Below, piece by piece: positions 26,527 to 36,862 of a stretch of 64,000 nt of DNA. The number at the start of each line of letters is the position of its first letter. Within the stretch, counting starts at the first letter, position 1. Made by a program: the position numbers and the translations under genes. The stretch covers positions 1-64,000 of the forward strand of contig JARLHE010000015.1 of assembly GCA_031292385.1 (NCBI GenBank). Direction: 5' to 3'. The notes under the pieces were generated by a model. It was not told the origin of the DNA. It searched no databases and saw only the letters and a program-made list of their open reading frames with translations. This DNA is from Oligoflexia bacterium. Its GTDB lineage: Bacteria; Bdellovibrionota; UBA1018.

Positions 26527-28866
26527 TCATTTGCCGCGGACCCCGATGGTGGCGGGTAAGTCGGTCTTTTTTCCTTCTCGAAGGATCTCAAGCACCACCT
26601 TTTGGCCGGGGTGCAGGTTTCCGAGCGCGGCCATAAAATCCTGAAGATTATGAACCGCATAGACGATCGAGGGGTTGGGATCGTTCAGGGCGCGAATGGC
26701 TAAAAGGGTATCCTTTTCGCGAATGCCGGCAAGGTCGGCGGGGCTTCCGGGGCGCGCCCCGGCCAGGGGAACGCCGTTATCATTTTTCGTTGAGCTTGAG
26801 ATCTCCGAATAATTCGGGATGGTGCCGAGATAGGCTCCGCCGGAGGCGCGGCCATCGCCTGAACCTGTCGGTGCCAAGGCTGATCGGCCGTGAGACTTCC
26901 GATAGGTCAGGGTCTGGCTCGCCGAGGCCGTGCGAATGGCTACTTGGGCGACGAGCTCGGCGACCTGCACGCCACCGGTGGCGTTGATCTTGTCGGCGGT
27001 ATCGGTCGGCCGATGGTAATCGGGATGAGCTCCGGTGAAGAAATGCAGCACCGGGATTTTTTTCAAATAAAAAGCCATCTGATCGCTTGGTCCCAGGCCA
27101 TCGCCGCCGCCCGTGCAGCTGAGGCGAAGTTTGGGGCATTCGTCGCTCAGAAGGGTTTTCCATTCGGGAGCGCTGTCGCTGCCGAAAACCGTGACCTGGT
27201 TGTTCTCGAGCCGTCCCACCACATCGAGATTCAGCATGGCTTTGGGGCGTTTGCCTGATTTCACCAGTGATTCGGCATAGCGGGAGGAGCCGATGATCCC
27301 CGTCTCTTCCCCGGTAAAGGCGGCGAAAATAAAGCAACGTTTGGCCGCAGCCCTATCAGTTGCAAGGATCCGGGCCGTTTCGAGAATGGCGGCCACTCCC
27401 GATGCATTATCATCGGCGCCGGGGTGTAATCCTTCGGGCGTCACTCCCAAATGATCCAAATGCGCGCCGATCACCACGGGCGCGAGGCCGCGCGCGCAGC
27501 CTTTTCCGAGCTCACCCAAAACGTTGTCGCCCAGGCCTTCCGGCTTTTCCACTTTTTGGCGATGCGTTTTCAGCCCGATGGCCCTCATTTGTCCTTCAAT
27601 GAAATCCTGTGCCTTCAAAAGCCCTTGGGTTCGGATGCCGCGACCTTCCATCTCGGGCGCGCTCAAAGTGCGGACGATTTCGTAAAATCGATCGGCCGGA
27701 TCGGCTTGAGCGGATAACGGATCGGGTCGCGCCGGGGCCGCGTTCTCGGCACCGATCCAATCGGCCACGAAAACATTCGTTTCGTGAGGCTGGCTCGCGT
27801 TTCGATTGGAAGAGAAGGCGATGCGTTTTCCGTCGGGGGAAAACATCGGAAAGCTTTCGAACGTGTTCGAATAAGTGACGCGCTCCAGGCCCGTGCCGTT
27901 GGTGTTGATCAGATAGAGGTCGAAATGCCGTCCGTGCGGATCGCGCGGATTGGAGGCGAAAATGATTTTCTTGCCGTCAGGGGTGAAGAAGGGCGCGAAG
28001 CTTGCCGCCTCCAGGCGGGTGACTTGACGAGCATGCGAGCCGTCGGCGTCGCTCGTCCAAATCTCAAGTTCGGTGGGGCGCACGAGATGCTTTTCCAGAA
28101 GCGCTTTATATTCCGTCGCCTCTTTTCCGGCGCGAGGGCGCGATGCCCGCCAAACCAGCTGTTTGCAATCGGCCGAGAAAAAGGCTCCGCCGTCATAGCC
28201 CAAAAGATGCGTGATCTGGCGAATGTCCGAAATCGTGCCGAAGCGGGAGTCGAGTTTGCCTGTATAAAGTTCGAGATCCCCCGATCGATCGCTCGTGAAA
28301 ACAACGCTCCCGTCTTTGCAAACCGTCGTTTCGGCGTTGTAGGCGCGCGGGGCGCCGGGCTCGAGCGGGAGCGGGTCGCTTCCGTCCGGCTTCACGGCGT
28401 AGATTTGATATTGCGGATAAATCGGCCAAACATAGCCTTGGCTCATATCCGGCTCTTTAGGGCAGGCCGTGGGTTTGCCGAGCTCGGGCTCGGCGGTGCT
28501 GCTGAAAAGAATTCGCGAATCATCCGGAAAAAAATAAGAGCAAGTCGTGCGGCCTTGCCCGTCCGAGACCATGCGGACGGACTCGCCGTTCGAATCCATC
28601 CGGTAAATCTGATCGCACTTTGGTTGCTGATCGCCCAAGCCCTTGTGTTGGAAGGCGAGCGATTTTCCGTCAAAGGACCAGTAGGCTTCGGCGTTGGTGC
28701 CGCCGAAAGTGATCTGACGGATATTCTGAAGCCGCGCTTCGCCGGGCAGGCCGGGCTGAAGGTCGTGTGTTGATTGGATGTGCGAGCCCGCACAGGAGGG
28801 CAAAAGAAAAAGTGGAAAGCTTGCCAACAGAGACAGCAGGGCGCTACGGCCGATCGAATGAACCAT
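26527..28866 (-). CDS. TolB-like propeller / M28 aminopeptidase / PDZ lipoprotein
   Basis: A 779-residue lipoprotein (lipobox LPSC, Cys25). Residues about 45-390 hold PD40/TolB-like blades ('SFDGKSLAF', 'FTPDGKKIIFAS', 'FSPDGKRIAFSS'). Residues about 405-640 are an M28 zinc peptidase with ligands in 'GAHLDHLG' (His), 'PGADDNASG' (Asp), 'FTGEETG' (Glu, next to the catalytic Glu), 'NLDVVG' (Asp) and 'HPDYHRPTDT' (His). Residues about 690-775 form a PDZ domain with 'PGSPADLAGIREKDTLLAI'. It probably digests peptides at the cell surface or in the periplasm. Propeller and peptidase are commonly separate proteins, so the fusion is notable. Confidence 0.9.
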   Translation of the reverse strand: MVHSIGRSALLSLLASFPLFLLPSCAGSHIQSTHDLQPGLPGEARLQNIRQITFGGTNAEAYWSFDGKSLAFQHKGLGDQQPKCDQIYRMDSNGESVRMVSDGQGRTTCSYFFPDDSRILFSSTAEPELGKPTACPKEPDMSQGYVWPIYPQYQIYAVKPDGSDPLPLEPGAPRAYNAETTVCKDGSVVFTSDRSGDLELYTGKLDSRFGTISDIRQITHLLGYDGGAFFSADCKQLVWRASRPRAGKEATEYKALLEKHLVRPTELEIWTSDADGSHARQVTRLEAASFAPFFTPDGKKIIFASNPRDPHGRHFDLYLINTNGTGLERVTYSNTFESFPMFSPDGKRIAFSSNRNASQPHETNVFVADWIGAENAAPARPDPLSAQADPADRFYEIVRTLSAPEMEGRGIRTQGLLKAQDFIEGQMRAIGLKTHRQKVEKPEGLGDNVLGELGKGCARGLAPVVIGAHLDHLGVTPEGLHPGADDNASGVAAILETARILATDRAAAKRCFIFAAFTGEETGIIGSSRYAESLVKSGKRPKAMLNLDVVGRLENNQVTVFGSDSAPEWKTLLSDECPKLRLSCTGGGDGLGPSDQMAFYLKKIPVLHFFTGAHPDYHRPTDTADKINATGGVQVAELVAQVAIRTASASQTLTYRKSHGRSALAPTGSGDGRASGGAYLGTIPNYSEISSSTKNDNGVPLAGARPGSPADLAGIREKDTLLAIRALNDPNPSIVYAVHNLQDFMAALGNLHPGQKVVLEILREGKKTDLPATIGVRGK

Positions 28867-28894
28867 AGCGGTAAAAAACCACGAGCTGGCCCAG

Positions 28895-29332
28895 TTAACT
28901 AGCGGAATCAGATGCCGGCACGGTTACCGGCACCGCCGGCAGGGAAGGAAGGACGCGCAGGGATTTGGTTTCCGTCGCGGCAGGCCGGGAGGCGGCCGCA
29001 AGCTGAGTTAGGATCGTCTCGAATTCGTGGGTGGTATGGGTGCGGTAGTCATAGGCACGGCCATATTTCTGGAGAATTTCTTCCACCAGCTTGAGTCGCT
29101 TCAAGATCGAATCCACTTGATCGATTGGAACCGCGTCATAGGTAACCTTCCGGGGCGCCGCGATCGCAACCGGCTCTTGGTTGCCGGTCGGGGCGATGCC
29201 CGCGACGTTCGCGCTTTCGGTGGCTGAATAAATATCCGCAGTTTTTGCGGTTTTTCCAGCGTGAGCCAACCCCGGCAAGGTCATTGAAATTGCAAAGGCT
29301 AAAGCTAAACGGCGTAAATTTTTGCGCGTCAT
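28895..29332 (-). CDS. Small exported protein, unknown function
   Basis: 145 residues with a signal peptide (about 1-25, ending AHA-G). The mature part contains a helical, charged segment 'QVDSILKRLKLVEEILQKYGRAYDYRTHT' (about 72-100) and a Pro/Val/Ser-rich C-terminus. No domain recognised. It starts 157 bases from groES in the opposite direction, so it may share the control region that contains an inverted repeat. Confidence 0.55.
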   Translation of the reverse strand: MTRKNLRRLALAFAISMTLPGLAHAGKTAKTADIYSATESANVAGIAPTGNQEPVAIAAPRKVTYDAVPIDQVDSILKRLKLVEEILQKYGRAYDYRTHTTHEFETILTQLAAASRPAATETKSLRVLPSLPAVPVTVPASDSAS

Positions 29333-29362
29333 ACGGGGGTAAATAGCATTAATAACTCAACG

Positions 29363-29395
29363 CGTCAAATTCATTTTTTTGCCCGATTTGACGCA
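29363..29395. promoter_or_regulatory. Inverted repeat upstream of groES
   Basis: GCGTCAAAT (29363-29371) and ATTTGACGC (29387-29395) are perfect 9-bp inverted arms with a 15-base spacer, 30 bases upstream of the likely groES -35 box. The spacing and sequence differ from the CIRCE element (TTAGCACTC-N9-GAGTGCTAA), so an HrcA site is not evident. It may be an operator for groESL or for the divergent exported-protein gene. Confidence 0.45.
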
Positions 29396-29424
29396 CCTTT
29401 AGCAAAAAAATCTCGGGTTTGAAT

Positions 29425-29453
29425 TTGACATCACCTGGATGATGACCAATATT
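29425..29453 (+). promoter_or_regulatory. Probable sigma70-type promoter of groESL
   Basis: TTGACA at 29425-29430 is a perfect -35 box; AATATT at 29448-29453, 17 bases later, matches four of six -10 positions. groES starts 36 bases further, after AGGAGGT at 29474-29480. A heat-shock sigma site could overlap, but I see no clear one. Confidence 0.45.
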
Positions 29454-29488
29454 TCGGCAACTAGTTAAACTTTAGGAGGTTGACTCTC

Positions 29489-29776
29489 ATGCAAGTACGT
29501 CCGCTACATGACCGCGTATTGGTCAAGCGTTTCAGCGAAGAAGAAAAATCCAAGGGCGGGATCATCATTCCCGACACCGCAAAAGAAAAGCCGATCCAGG
29601 GCGAAATCATCGCTGTGGGCTCGGGTCGCGTGGCCGAAGACGGCAAGATTCGTCCTCTGGACGTCAAGAAGGGCGATCGCATTCTTTTCGGCAAGTATTC
29701 CGGAACCGAGATCAAGATCGACGGCGAGGAATATTTGATGATGCGCGAGGAAGACATCCTCGGCGTGCTCGCGTAA
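29489..29776 (+). CDS. groES: Co-chaperonin GroES
   Basis: 95 residues, the normal size. It caps the GroEL ring so that proteins fold inside. '[13 protein letters not shown]' opens the fold, the mobile loop spans about 16-32 ('[15 protein letters not shown]'), and '[33 protein letters not shown]' ends it, all standard. ATG 29489 has AGGAGGT 8 bases upstream. groEL follows 33 bases later in the same transcript. Confidence 0.98.
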   Translation: MQVRPLHDRVLVKRFSEEEKSKGGIIIPDTAKEKPIQGEIIAVGSGRVAEDGKIRPLDVKKGDRILFGKYSGTEIKIDGEEYLMMREEDILGVLA

Positions 29777-31471
<1,695 letters not shown>

Positions 31472-31495
31472 TCTGATCGCTCGCTGTTCAATTTT

Positions 31496-31535
31496 AAAGG
31501 GCCCTGGAAGAGAATCTCTTCCAGGGCCCTTTTTC
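31496..31535 (+). terminator. Rho-independent terminator of groESL
   Basis: A stem of up to 17 bp: AAAGGGCCCTGGAAGAG (31496-31512) pairs with its complement at 31516-31532 around a 3-base AAT loop, running into a T tract. The position right after groEL makes it the operon terminator. Confidence 0.95.
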
Positions 31536-31550
31536 GTTTGGTGATCAATA

Positions 31551-31666
31551 GTGAGTGTGCCGAATTATGCTGGCGTATCCGCTAGGGAAGCGACAGGAAG
31601 TCGCGTTTTTAGGGTCCCTAGTCAGGAGGACGTGCGCGATAGGCCAGCATAATTCGGCACACTCAC
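31551..31666. repeat. 116-bp element with 24-bp perfect terminal inverted repeats
   Basis: Arms 31551-31574 (starting GTGAGTGTGCCGAATTATGC) and 31643-31666 are exact reverse complements. Inside are further nested pairs: CTAGGGA (31582-31588) with TCCCTAG (31615-31621), and GCGAC (31590-31594) with GTCGC (31600-31604), giving a branched foldback. No transposase is encoded, and I see no target-site duplication. It sits between the groEL terminator and hslO. Candidates are a non-autonomous mobile element (MITE) or a structured RNA leader of hslO. Confidence 0.75.
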
Positions 31667-31692
31667 CCCACCCCCTGACCCCAACTTGTGCT

Positions 31693-32625
31693 ATGCCTTC
31701 CTCAATGGGCACCAGTAAATGGATCAAGTGCATTTCAACCCAAGGAAATATCCGCGGTGTGGCCATCGAGGCCAAGGATCTCGTCCAGCAGGCCGCCGAT
31801 CAGCATGGCTTGAGCGAGGCTGGTACCCGCGCGCTCGGCGAAGCATTGATGGGCGCATTGTTGATTGCTTCCAACTGTAAAGACCAGGAGCGGGTGAATC
31901 TCAATATCCGGGGCTCCGGCAATATTTTGCAGGCCTTGGTCGATGCGCATCCGAACGGAACCACCCGCGGTTACGTGATTGAGCGCGAACGGCCGCTGGA
32001 AGAGTTCGCGCCCGATTTACCCGAGGACGGCGTTGTATTTGAGATCGGGCCTAAGATCGGTCCCTGGGGCGAGGGCTTGCTCTCCGTGCTTCGTACGAAA
32101 AGTGGGCACGAGAAGGGGCAGCCTTACATCGGCACCGTTCCGTTGGTGACCGGCCACCTGGCGAAGGATTTGACTTTTTACTGGGCCCAGAGCGAACAGA
32201 TTCCTTCCTCGGTGGGGCTTGCCGTCGAAATGAAGGACGGTCGGGTTTTAGCGGCGGGAGCGTTTCTGGTTCAAGCTTTGCCTGGGGCGACGCCATCCGA
32301 GATCCAGATGATCGAGTCCCATATTCAGGAAATCCATTCGCTTTCTCGCCGGATCGTGGAGAATTCGGACCCGATCCAGATTCTTTCCCAGATTTTCCAA
32401 AGCACCGCATTTGTGATGCTGGAAGAGAGGCCTCTTTCGCTGCATTGCGATTGCTCATGGGACCGGGTGAAGCGCGCGCTCACTTTGGTCGGCGTCGCCG
32501 AGCTGCAGAGCATGCTCGCCGAAGACAAGGGCGCTTCGGTTCTCTGTGATTTCTGCTCTAAAAAATACGAAGTCAGCGCCGAGGAAATCACCGCGCTGAT
32601 CAGCCGCGCCAAGGGAGAGAGTTAG
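31693..32625 (+). CDS. hslO: Redox-regulated chaperone Hsp33
   Basis: About 310 residues (ATG 31693; ATG 31705 is an alternative giving 306). Cytoplasmic holdase activated when its zinc cysteines are oxidised. The C-terminal zinc motif is complete: 'LHCDCSWDRVKRAL' gives CxC and 'VLCDFCSKKY' gives CxxC. The N-terminal fold includes 'MGALLIASNCKDQERVNLNIRGSG'. Neither start has a good ribosome site, and the upstream frame translates the inverted-repeat element, so is not coding. Placement after groEL fits a stress region. The 3' end overlaps the convergent barrel gene by 4 bases. Confidence 0.93.
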   Translation: MPSSMGTSKWIKCISTQGNIRGVAIEAKDLVQQAADQHGLSEAGTRALGEALMGALLIASNCKDQERVNLNIRGSGNILQALVDAHPNGTTRGYVIERERPLEEFAPDLPEDGVVFEIGPKIGPWGEGLLSVLRTKSGHEKGQPYIGTVPLVTGHLAKDLTFYWAQSEQIPSSVGLAVEMKDGRVLAAGAFLVQALPGATPSEIQMIESHIQEIHSLSRRIVENSDPIQILSQIFQSTAFVMLEERPLSLHCDCSWDRVKRALTLVGVAELQSMLAEDKGASVLCDFCSKKYEVSAEEITALISRAKGES

Positions 32626-33401
32626 AAAGTAACGCCGGCGTGGAGCAGGAACGAGGTATAGATCCCGCCCGTGTTCACGTTTTGATTATTGGCCACGGTT
32701 TGGGTGGACCCGAACATATCGTGCAGAGTGAGCGAGGCTCCGAAAAACACATGCTTGGTCACTTCGAGGTCGACGCCGGGACCCATATGCACGCCGAACA
32801 ATAAGGCGGATACCGAATCGCCGGCGGGAAGCATGACCTGGCTTGAACCCGAAGCCGAGCCTGAGCCCGAATAGCTGGGGCGATAAAAGCCCAAGCCGAA
32901 GCTGAAGTAGGGGACGATCTTGTCGTACCAGGCCAGGTTGGTCCTCATCCCCGCCAGAGCGCTGAACATCGAGTAGTTGCCCCCGGAGTGGCTGGAATAA
33001 CCAACGCTCGAATCGAATCCGAAAAGATCGCTGACGCCGTAAGTGTAGTGGACCTGCGTGCCGATGGCATCCGAGTAGTTATTCCCCAGATTCCCCATGA
33101 GGAAAACCTGGCCCATTTCCAGCGCCAAGTTGTGGGTGCCGGGAGCGAAGGGTGAAACCTTATCGTCTTCTGCCGTGGCGGTCGCGATCGATTTGTTGGC
33201 TGAGTGTGATCGGGTGGAGGAGGACTCGTTTTGATGATTCGTGTTGTTGTTTGTGTCGGAGTCCCAACCGGATTGGGTTGACCAGCTCGAATTAGTCGAA
33301 GCTCTTGCAATCGTGGCCCCTGAAAACATAACCATGACAACAATGGCTTCGACTAAGACTCGAGGAACTGAAAGGCGTTTGAGGGCCGGTGAGGTGGTCA
33401 T
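32622..33401 (-). CDS. Outer-membrane beta-barrel protein
   Basis: 259 residues: signal peptide (about 1-35, ending ARAS), a Ser/Asn/Thr-rich region (36-75), then alternating hydrophobic strands with Gly and aromatic residues ('YSMFSALAGMRTNLAWYDKIVPYFSFGLGFY') and a C-terminal Phe, the usual BAM-recognition ending. This fits an OmpW/OmpA-like eight-stranded barrel. Loops are Ser/Gly-rich. Function cannot be assigned. Confidence 0.7.
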   Translation of the reverse strand: MTTSPALKRLSVPRVLVEAIVVMVMFSGATIARASTNSSWSTQSGWDSDTNNNTNHQNESSSTRSHSANKSIATATAEDDKVSPFAPGTHNLALEMGQVFLMGNLGNNYSDAIGTQVHYTYGVSDLFGFDSSVGYSSHSGGNYSMFSALAGMRTNLAWYDKIVPYFSFGLGFYRPSYSGSGSASGSSQVMLPAGDSVSALLFGVHMGPGVDLEVTKHVFFGASLTLHDMFGSTQTVANNQNVNTGGIYTSFLLHAGVTF

Positions 33402-33504
33402 ACTTCACTCCTTGAAGTAGCGGATTTTAGCTCAAATGAGCGTCACTACTTCAAGTTTACCGGCTTTTTCGCGCTGTGCAAACGGAACTAACGTTAAATA
33501 ACGC

Positions 33505-33870
33505 TTACTGATTCATGATCGCGGCGCGATTGGCGAGAATGTCGGCATCCGCGGCGGCTTCTTTGTCGAAAGCGGCGATTTCGCTGCTGACCTTGGCGGC
33601 GATGAAGCCGGAGAAGGAGCCATCGCCATGACGGATGATCTCTTTCAAGAGCTCAACGGACGGCTGGGTCTTCGCCTTCTTTTCGCTTTCATAAAGAAGC
33701 TGCGTCAAGGTTGCGGCGGTAATGTCGTTTTTGGTCTTGTTGTCGATGACGCGGAGATCTTCGCCACCTTTGATCATCTTGGCGATCTCATCCAGCGTGA
33801 CGTAGCTGGACTCATGAGTGTCGTACAGTTTTCGATTCTGATAACGCTTAATGATCTTAGTTTCTTTCAT
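33505..33870 (-). CDS. phaR: PHA accumulation regulator-like DNA-binding protein
   Basis: 121 residues. Residues about 6-66 ('IIKRYQNRKLYDTHESSYVTLDEIA' through 'DNKTKNDITAATLTQLLYE') match the PHB/PHA accumulation regulator DNA-binding domain. In PHA producers PhaR represses phasin genes and binds the polymer. No PHA synthase or phasin gene is in this window, so the polymer link is only by family. AGGGGG lies 5 bases before the ATG. The C-terminal Ala/Asp-rich helix (about 95-118) is short. Confidence 0.85.
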   Translation of the reverse strand: MKETKIIKRYQNRKLYDTHESSYVTLDEIAKMIKGGEDLRVIDNKTKNDITAATLTQLLYESEKKAKTQPSVELLKEIIRHGDGSFSGFIAAKVSSEIAAFDKEAAADADILANRAAIMNQ

Positions 33871-34204
33871 AAATCCCCCTAGTTAGTTGGTACTACTCAT
33901 TCATACTTTTATGCGAAAACGCCTGAATCCCCCGATTCACACGTCTGCGCCACAATGTGTCATAGGTAGTTATCCTGCCAGATAGCAACCCATCACGCCG
34001 AAGTCAAGTGCCGCACCGCAAGCCAAAGCAGGTTTTTGTCCTGCTGCGGCTAACGCACCTAGTAAAGCACGTCTCTTGACTCTATGCAAGAGCGCGACCA
34101 GCACCGGACCGCAGCATTGCAGGAGGTGTTCCAACGGCCGCTTCAATTTTTTGGATAGTTTTACCGGCAATCAGCCGATGGGCTCTTTGGAGGAATGATT
34201 TCCA
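33871..34204. other. Intergenic region between phaR and TPR gene
   Basis: A 334-bp divergent gap. The left 100 bases are AT-rich and should hold the phaR promoter. 34030-34060 contains GCAGGTTTTTGTCCTGC, a short hairpin. A leftward 66-codon frame (33970-34170, TTG start) has no ribosome site or family resemblance. GGAGG lies about 10 bases before the TPR gene ATG at 34205. I see no RNA gene I can name. Confidence 0.5.
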
Positions 34205-36040
34205 ATGAAAAAGGCCATCCCCACCTCGGTCTCGATTGAGAAGGTTGCATGCACGGTCGCCATCGCTATGGCGGTCAGTTCGTGCTCGACCCCCAAAATT
34301 CAGGCGGTTGCCAAAGCAACAAACGCCCAGGAATCTGCTCCTATGGCGGCATCCCAGGCTTCCGTAGTGCCGACTCAGCAGCAGGCGGTGGCTTCAGCCG
34401 AGTACCATTTCAGCCTTGCCCAGGCCTACGAGGCGGAGGGCAACCCGGATCGCGCGATCGAAGAATATAAGCTGACCCTGATGTTCGATCAGAGGTCCGC
34501 CCTGGTCTACACCCGGCTAGCGGCCGAGTATATTAAGAAGGGGATGTTGAGCGCCGCCTTGGAAACTTGCAAAGAAGCATTGCATTATGACCCGAATTTC
34601 ATCGATGCACGATTGATCTTGGCCGGTCTTTATGCCGAAACGCATGATTCTGAGGATGCGGTGCGAGAATATGACACTGTATTGAAGAAAGACCCGCACC
34701 ACGAGGAGGCCGAGGTCTATAAGGCACAGGCTTTGGCCGAGGACGGAAAATCCCCTGAGGCGGTGAAGTCGCTCCGGGCTTTCTTGGCTAAAAACACTGA
34801 GAGCGCGCTCGGTTACTACTACCTGGGTCATTTGGAGCAGCAGCAGGAGCATTATAAGCCGGCCGTTGCCGCTTATAAAATGGCAATGAAGCTCCGTCCG
34901 GGCTTCAGTCAGGCCGGGCTTGCGCTGGGCTATCTTTACGAAGAGCGCCGGATGAGCGACGAAGCCAAGGCGGTCTATAAGCAGCTTTATGACGATTCGC
35001 AGGACGTTTCCGCGGCTGATCGTTTGGCGACGATCTACTTAAAGGAAGAAAAGTACGAAATGGCGATTCCGTATCTCGAAGCGGTGCGCGCTTCGGATCC
35101 GGAGGCCCTGAATTCGGCGGTTAAGCTGGGTCTGATTCGCATGGAAATGAAGCAATACGATCAGGCAGTCGCGGTCTTCCAGGCGATTCTTAAGAAAAAT
35201 CCAGAATCCGATCGCGTGATTTATTATCTGGGCAGTATTTATGAAGAAACCCAGCAAACGGATAAAGCGGTCGAGGTTTTGAAGAAAATACCGTCTTCCT
35301 CCAAGCTTTACGGCGAGGCCGTGATGCATGTGGCCTATCTGCTGAAGCAGGAAAAGAAGACCGAGGAGGCGCGCCAGTATATCGCCGCTTCGATCGCGAA
35401 AACGCCGGACTATCCGACCTTCTATATTTTCCAAGCCAGCCTGGATGAAGATATGAAGAGTTACGACGGGGCGATCGCAACTTTATTGTCGGCGGCGAAG
35501 CGATTCCCGGACAATGAGGGGGTCATTTATTATCTCGGCAGCTTATATGACCGCAAAGGCAATGCCGACAAGGGTTTGGAGTATATGGAGAAGATCCTCG
35601 CTCTGAATCCCAACAACGTCGATGCCCTGAATTACATCGGCTATACCTGGACGATTAAGGGCATTCGCCTGGACGACGCGGAGAAGGTTTTGCGCAAGGC
35701 GGTCGCCTTGAAGCCCGACAACGCTTACATCCAGGACAGCTGGGGCTATTACCTGTTCGTCCGCGGACGGACACGCGATTCGATCGTCGCTTTTGAAAAG
35801 GCGGCTCAGATGAAGCCGGACGAGGCTACGATCCTGGAGCACTTGGGTGATGCTTATCTGAAGGCCGATCTCGAGGAGAAGGCGCTCGCTCAATATCGTA
35901 ATGCCGAGCGTTTTGCCGAAGATGACGAGGCCCGTCGTAAATTGGCCGATAAGGTTTCCTCGCTTCGCACGGAGCTGGTTGAAAAAGGCCGTCTTCCGAG
36001 CGAGTCCGGTCCGAAGCGTTTGCCTGCCGCCGCGAAATAA
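34205..36040 (+). CDS. TPR-repeat lipoprotein
   Basis: 611 residues with a lipobox SSC near residue 27. A short low-complexity linker is followed by about 13 tetratricopeptide repeats (about 64-590) showing 'A-x-x-Y-x-x-A-L-x-x-x-P' spacing, for example 'AIEEYKLTLMFDQRSALVYTRLAAEYIKKG' cut across two repeats. TPR lipoproteins scaffold envelope complexes. It precedes a LolB-like lipoprotein by 15 bases, so the two are one transcript, probably in outer-membrane lipoprotein or assembly work. Confidence 0.9.
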   Translation: MKKAIPTSVSIEKVACTVAIAMAVSSCSTPKIQAVAKATNAQESAPMAASQASVVPTQQQAVASAEYHFSLAQAYEAEGNPDRAIEEYKLTLMFDQRSALVYTRLAAEYIKKGMLSAALETCKEALHYDPNFIDARLILAGLYAETHDSEDAVREYDTVLKKDPHHEEAEVYKAQALAEDGKSPEAVKSLRAFLAKNTESALGYYYLGHLEQQQEHYKPAVAAYKMAMKLRPGFSQAGLALGYLYEERRMSDEAKAVYKQLYDDSQDVSAADRLATIYLKEEKYEMAIPYLEAVRASDPEALNSAVKLGLIRMEMKQYDQAVAVFQAILKKNPESDRVIYYLGSIYEETQQTDKAVEVLKKIPSSSKLYGEAVMHVAYLLKQEKKTEEARQYIAASIAKTPDYPTFYIFQASLDEDMKSYDGAIATLLSAAKRFPDNEGVIYYLGSLYDRKGNADKGLEYMEKILALNPNNVDALNYIGYTWTIKGIRLDDAEKVLRKAVALKPDNAYIQDSWGYYLFVRGRTRDSIVAFEKAAQMKPDEATILEHLGDAYLKADLEEKALAQYRNAERFAEDDEARRKLADKVSSLRTELVEKGRLPSESGPKRLPAAAK

Positions 36041-36055
36041 GGCATTAGCCTTAAT

Positions 36056-36784
36056 ATGACTCACCGTTTGCGCCGGGCAGCCGTCGCTCTATTGGTCATT
36101 GGCGTTGCTGGTTTGAGCTCTTTTTTGAATGGTTGCGCGCACGTCGAGAAAGCGGAAGGCCTGCGCGCCAAGATCGATGCGGATTCCCTTTTGGCTCAAA
36201 CCTGCTCCATTGGCCGTTCCGTAAGCGAGGCGAAAGGCGTCGTCTTGATGAAGGTCAAATCGCGCGAGGCGTCCGGCCAGCTGAATGGCGATGTCCGTGC
36301 GCAGGCCCCCGACACCGTTGAGCTGGAGATTCTCCAGCCTTTGGGCGGGGTTTGGGCGACAATCCGGGTGCAAGGGCCGAATTACTCCGTGGATGTCTCG
36401 GGCAAGCCCGATCAAGGACGCAAGGGGCATCGGGTTTGGGCGGGTATTCCGCTCCGATTCGCGACGGATCTTTTTTTGGGACGGATTCCTTGCCCTCCCA
36501 CAGGTTCGCGCGCCGATGCCCAAATCAATTCGGAAAACGAATTGGTGGTGAAGGGCGGGGGCCCCAATTCTTCAGGAACGTTTATTTATCGCTTCCGGGT
36601 TCATGAGGGATCGTTTTGGCCTGAGTCGCTTCATTGGGAACTCGGCCTACAAGGCGATGGGCCGGTTGCGGTCGATTTCAAGTTCGATGAGCCCGAAGCG
36701 GTTACTCGCTCGCCTCTGCGCTGGGAAGCCCATTCGGATCGGGGCGAGATCAAGCTCCATTGGCGCCATCGCGATCATACCTAA
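36056..36784 (+). CDS. LolB-like outer-membrane lipoprotein
   Basis: 242 residues, lipobox NGC (about Cys27). The mature part has beta-rich stretches ('AKGVVLMKVKSREASGQLNGDVRAQAPDTVELEIL', 'GGVWATIRVQGPNYSVDV') like the half-barrel of LolB/LolA-type lipoprotein carriers. LolB receives lipoproteins from LolA and inserts them into the outer membrane. The similarity is structural in feel, so I give no symbol. It lies between the TPR lipoprotein and the opp operon; a 78-base gap separates it from oppA. Confidence 0.65.
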   Translation: MTHRLRRAAVALLVIGVAGLSSFLNGCAHVEKAEGLRAKIDADSLLAQTCSIGRSVSEAKGVVLMKVKSREASGQLNGDVRAQAPDTVELEILQPLGGVWATIRVQGPNYSVDVSGKPDQGRKGHRVWAGIPLRFATDLFLGRIPCPPTGSRADAQINSENELVVKGGGPNSSGTFIYRFRVHEGSFWPESLHWELGLQGDGPVAVDFKFDEPEAVTRSPLRWEAHSDRGEIKLHWRHRDHT

Positions 36785-36862
36785 GCAGCCGCCCGCGGTA
36801 GCGACGGCGTTGCCATGCGCTTACAATTGACATGGGGAGACATCGCCGCTAAAGATATCACG

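Noticed and set aside
26342-26644. Rightward frame with 'WVGTESNRRHMPFQGIALPTELP'
   Set aside because: A false translation across the complement of tRNA-Phe (26381-26456).
31545-31775. Open frames across the inverted-repeat element
   Set aside because: The palindrome keeps both strands open; no ribosome site or family match, and the hslO domain starts only at 31693.
33970-34170. 66-codon leftward frame with Cys-rich hydrophobic stretch
   Set aside because: TTG start, no ribosome site, no recognisable family; listed as intergenic instead.
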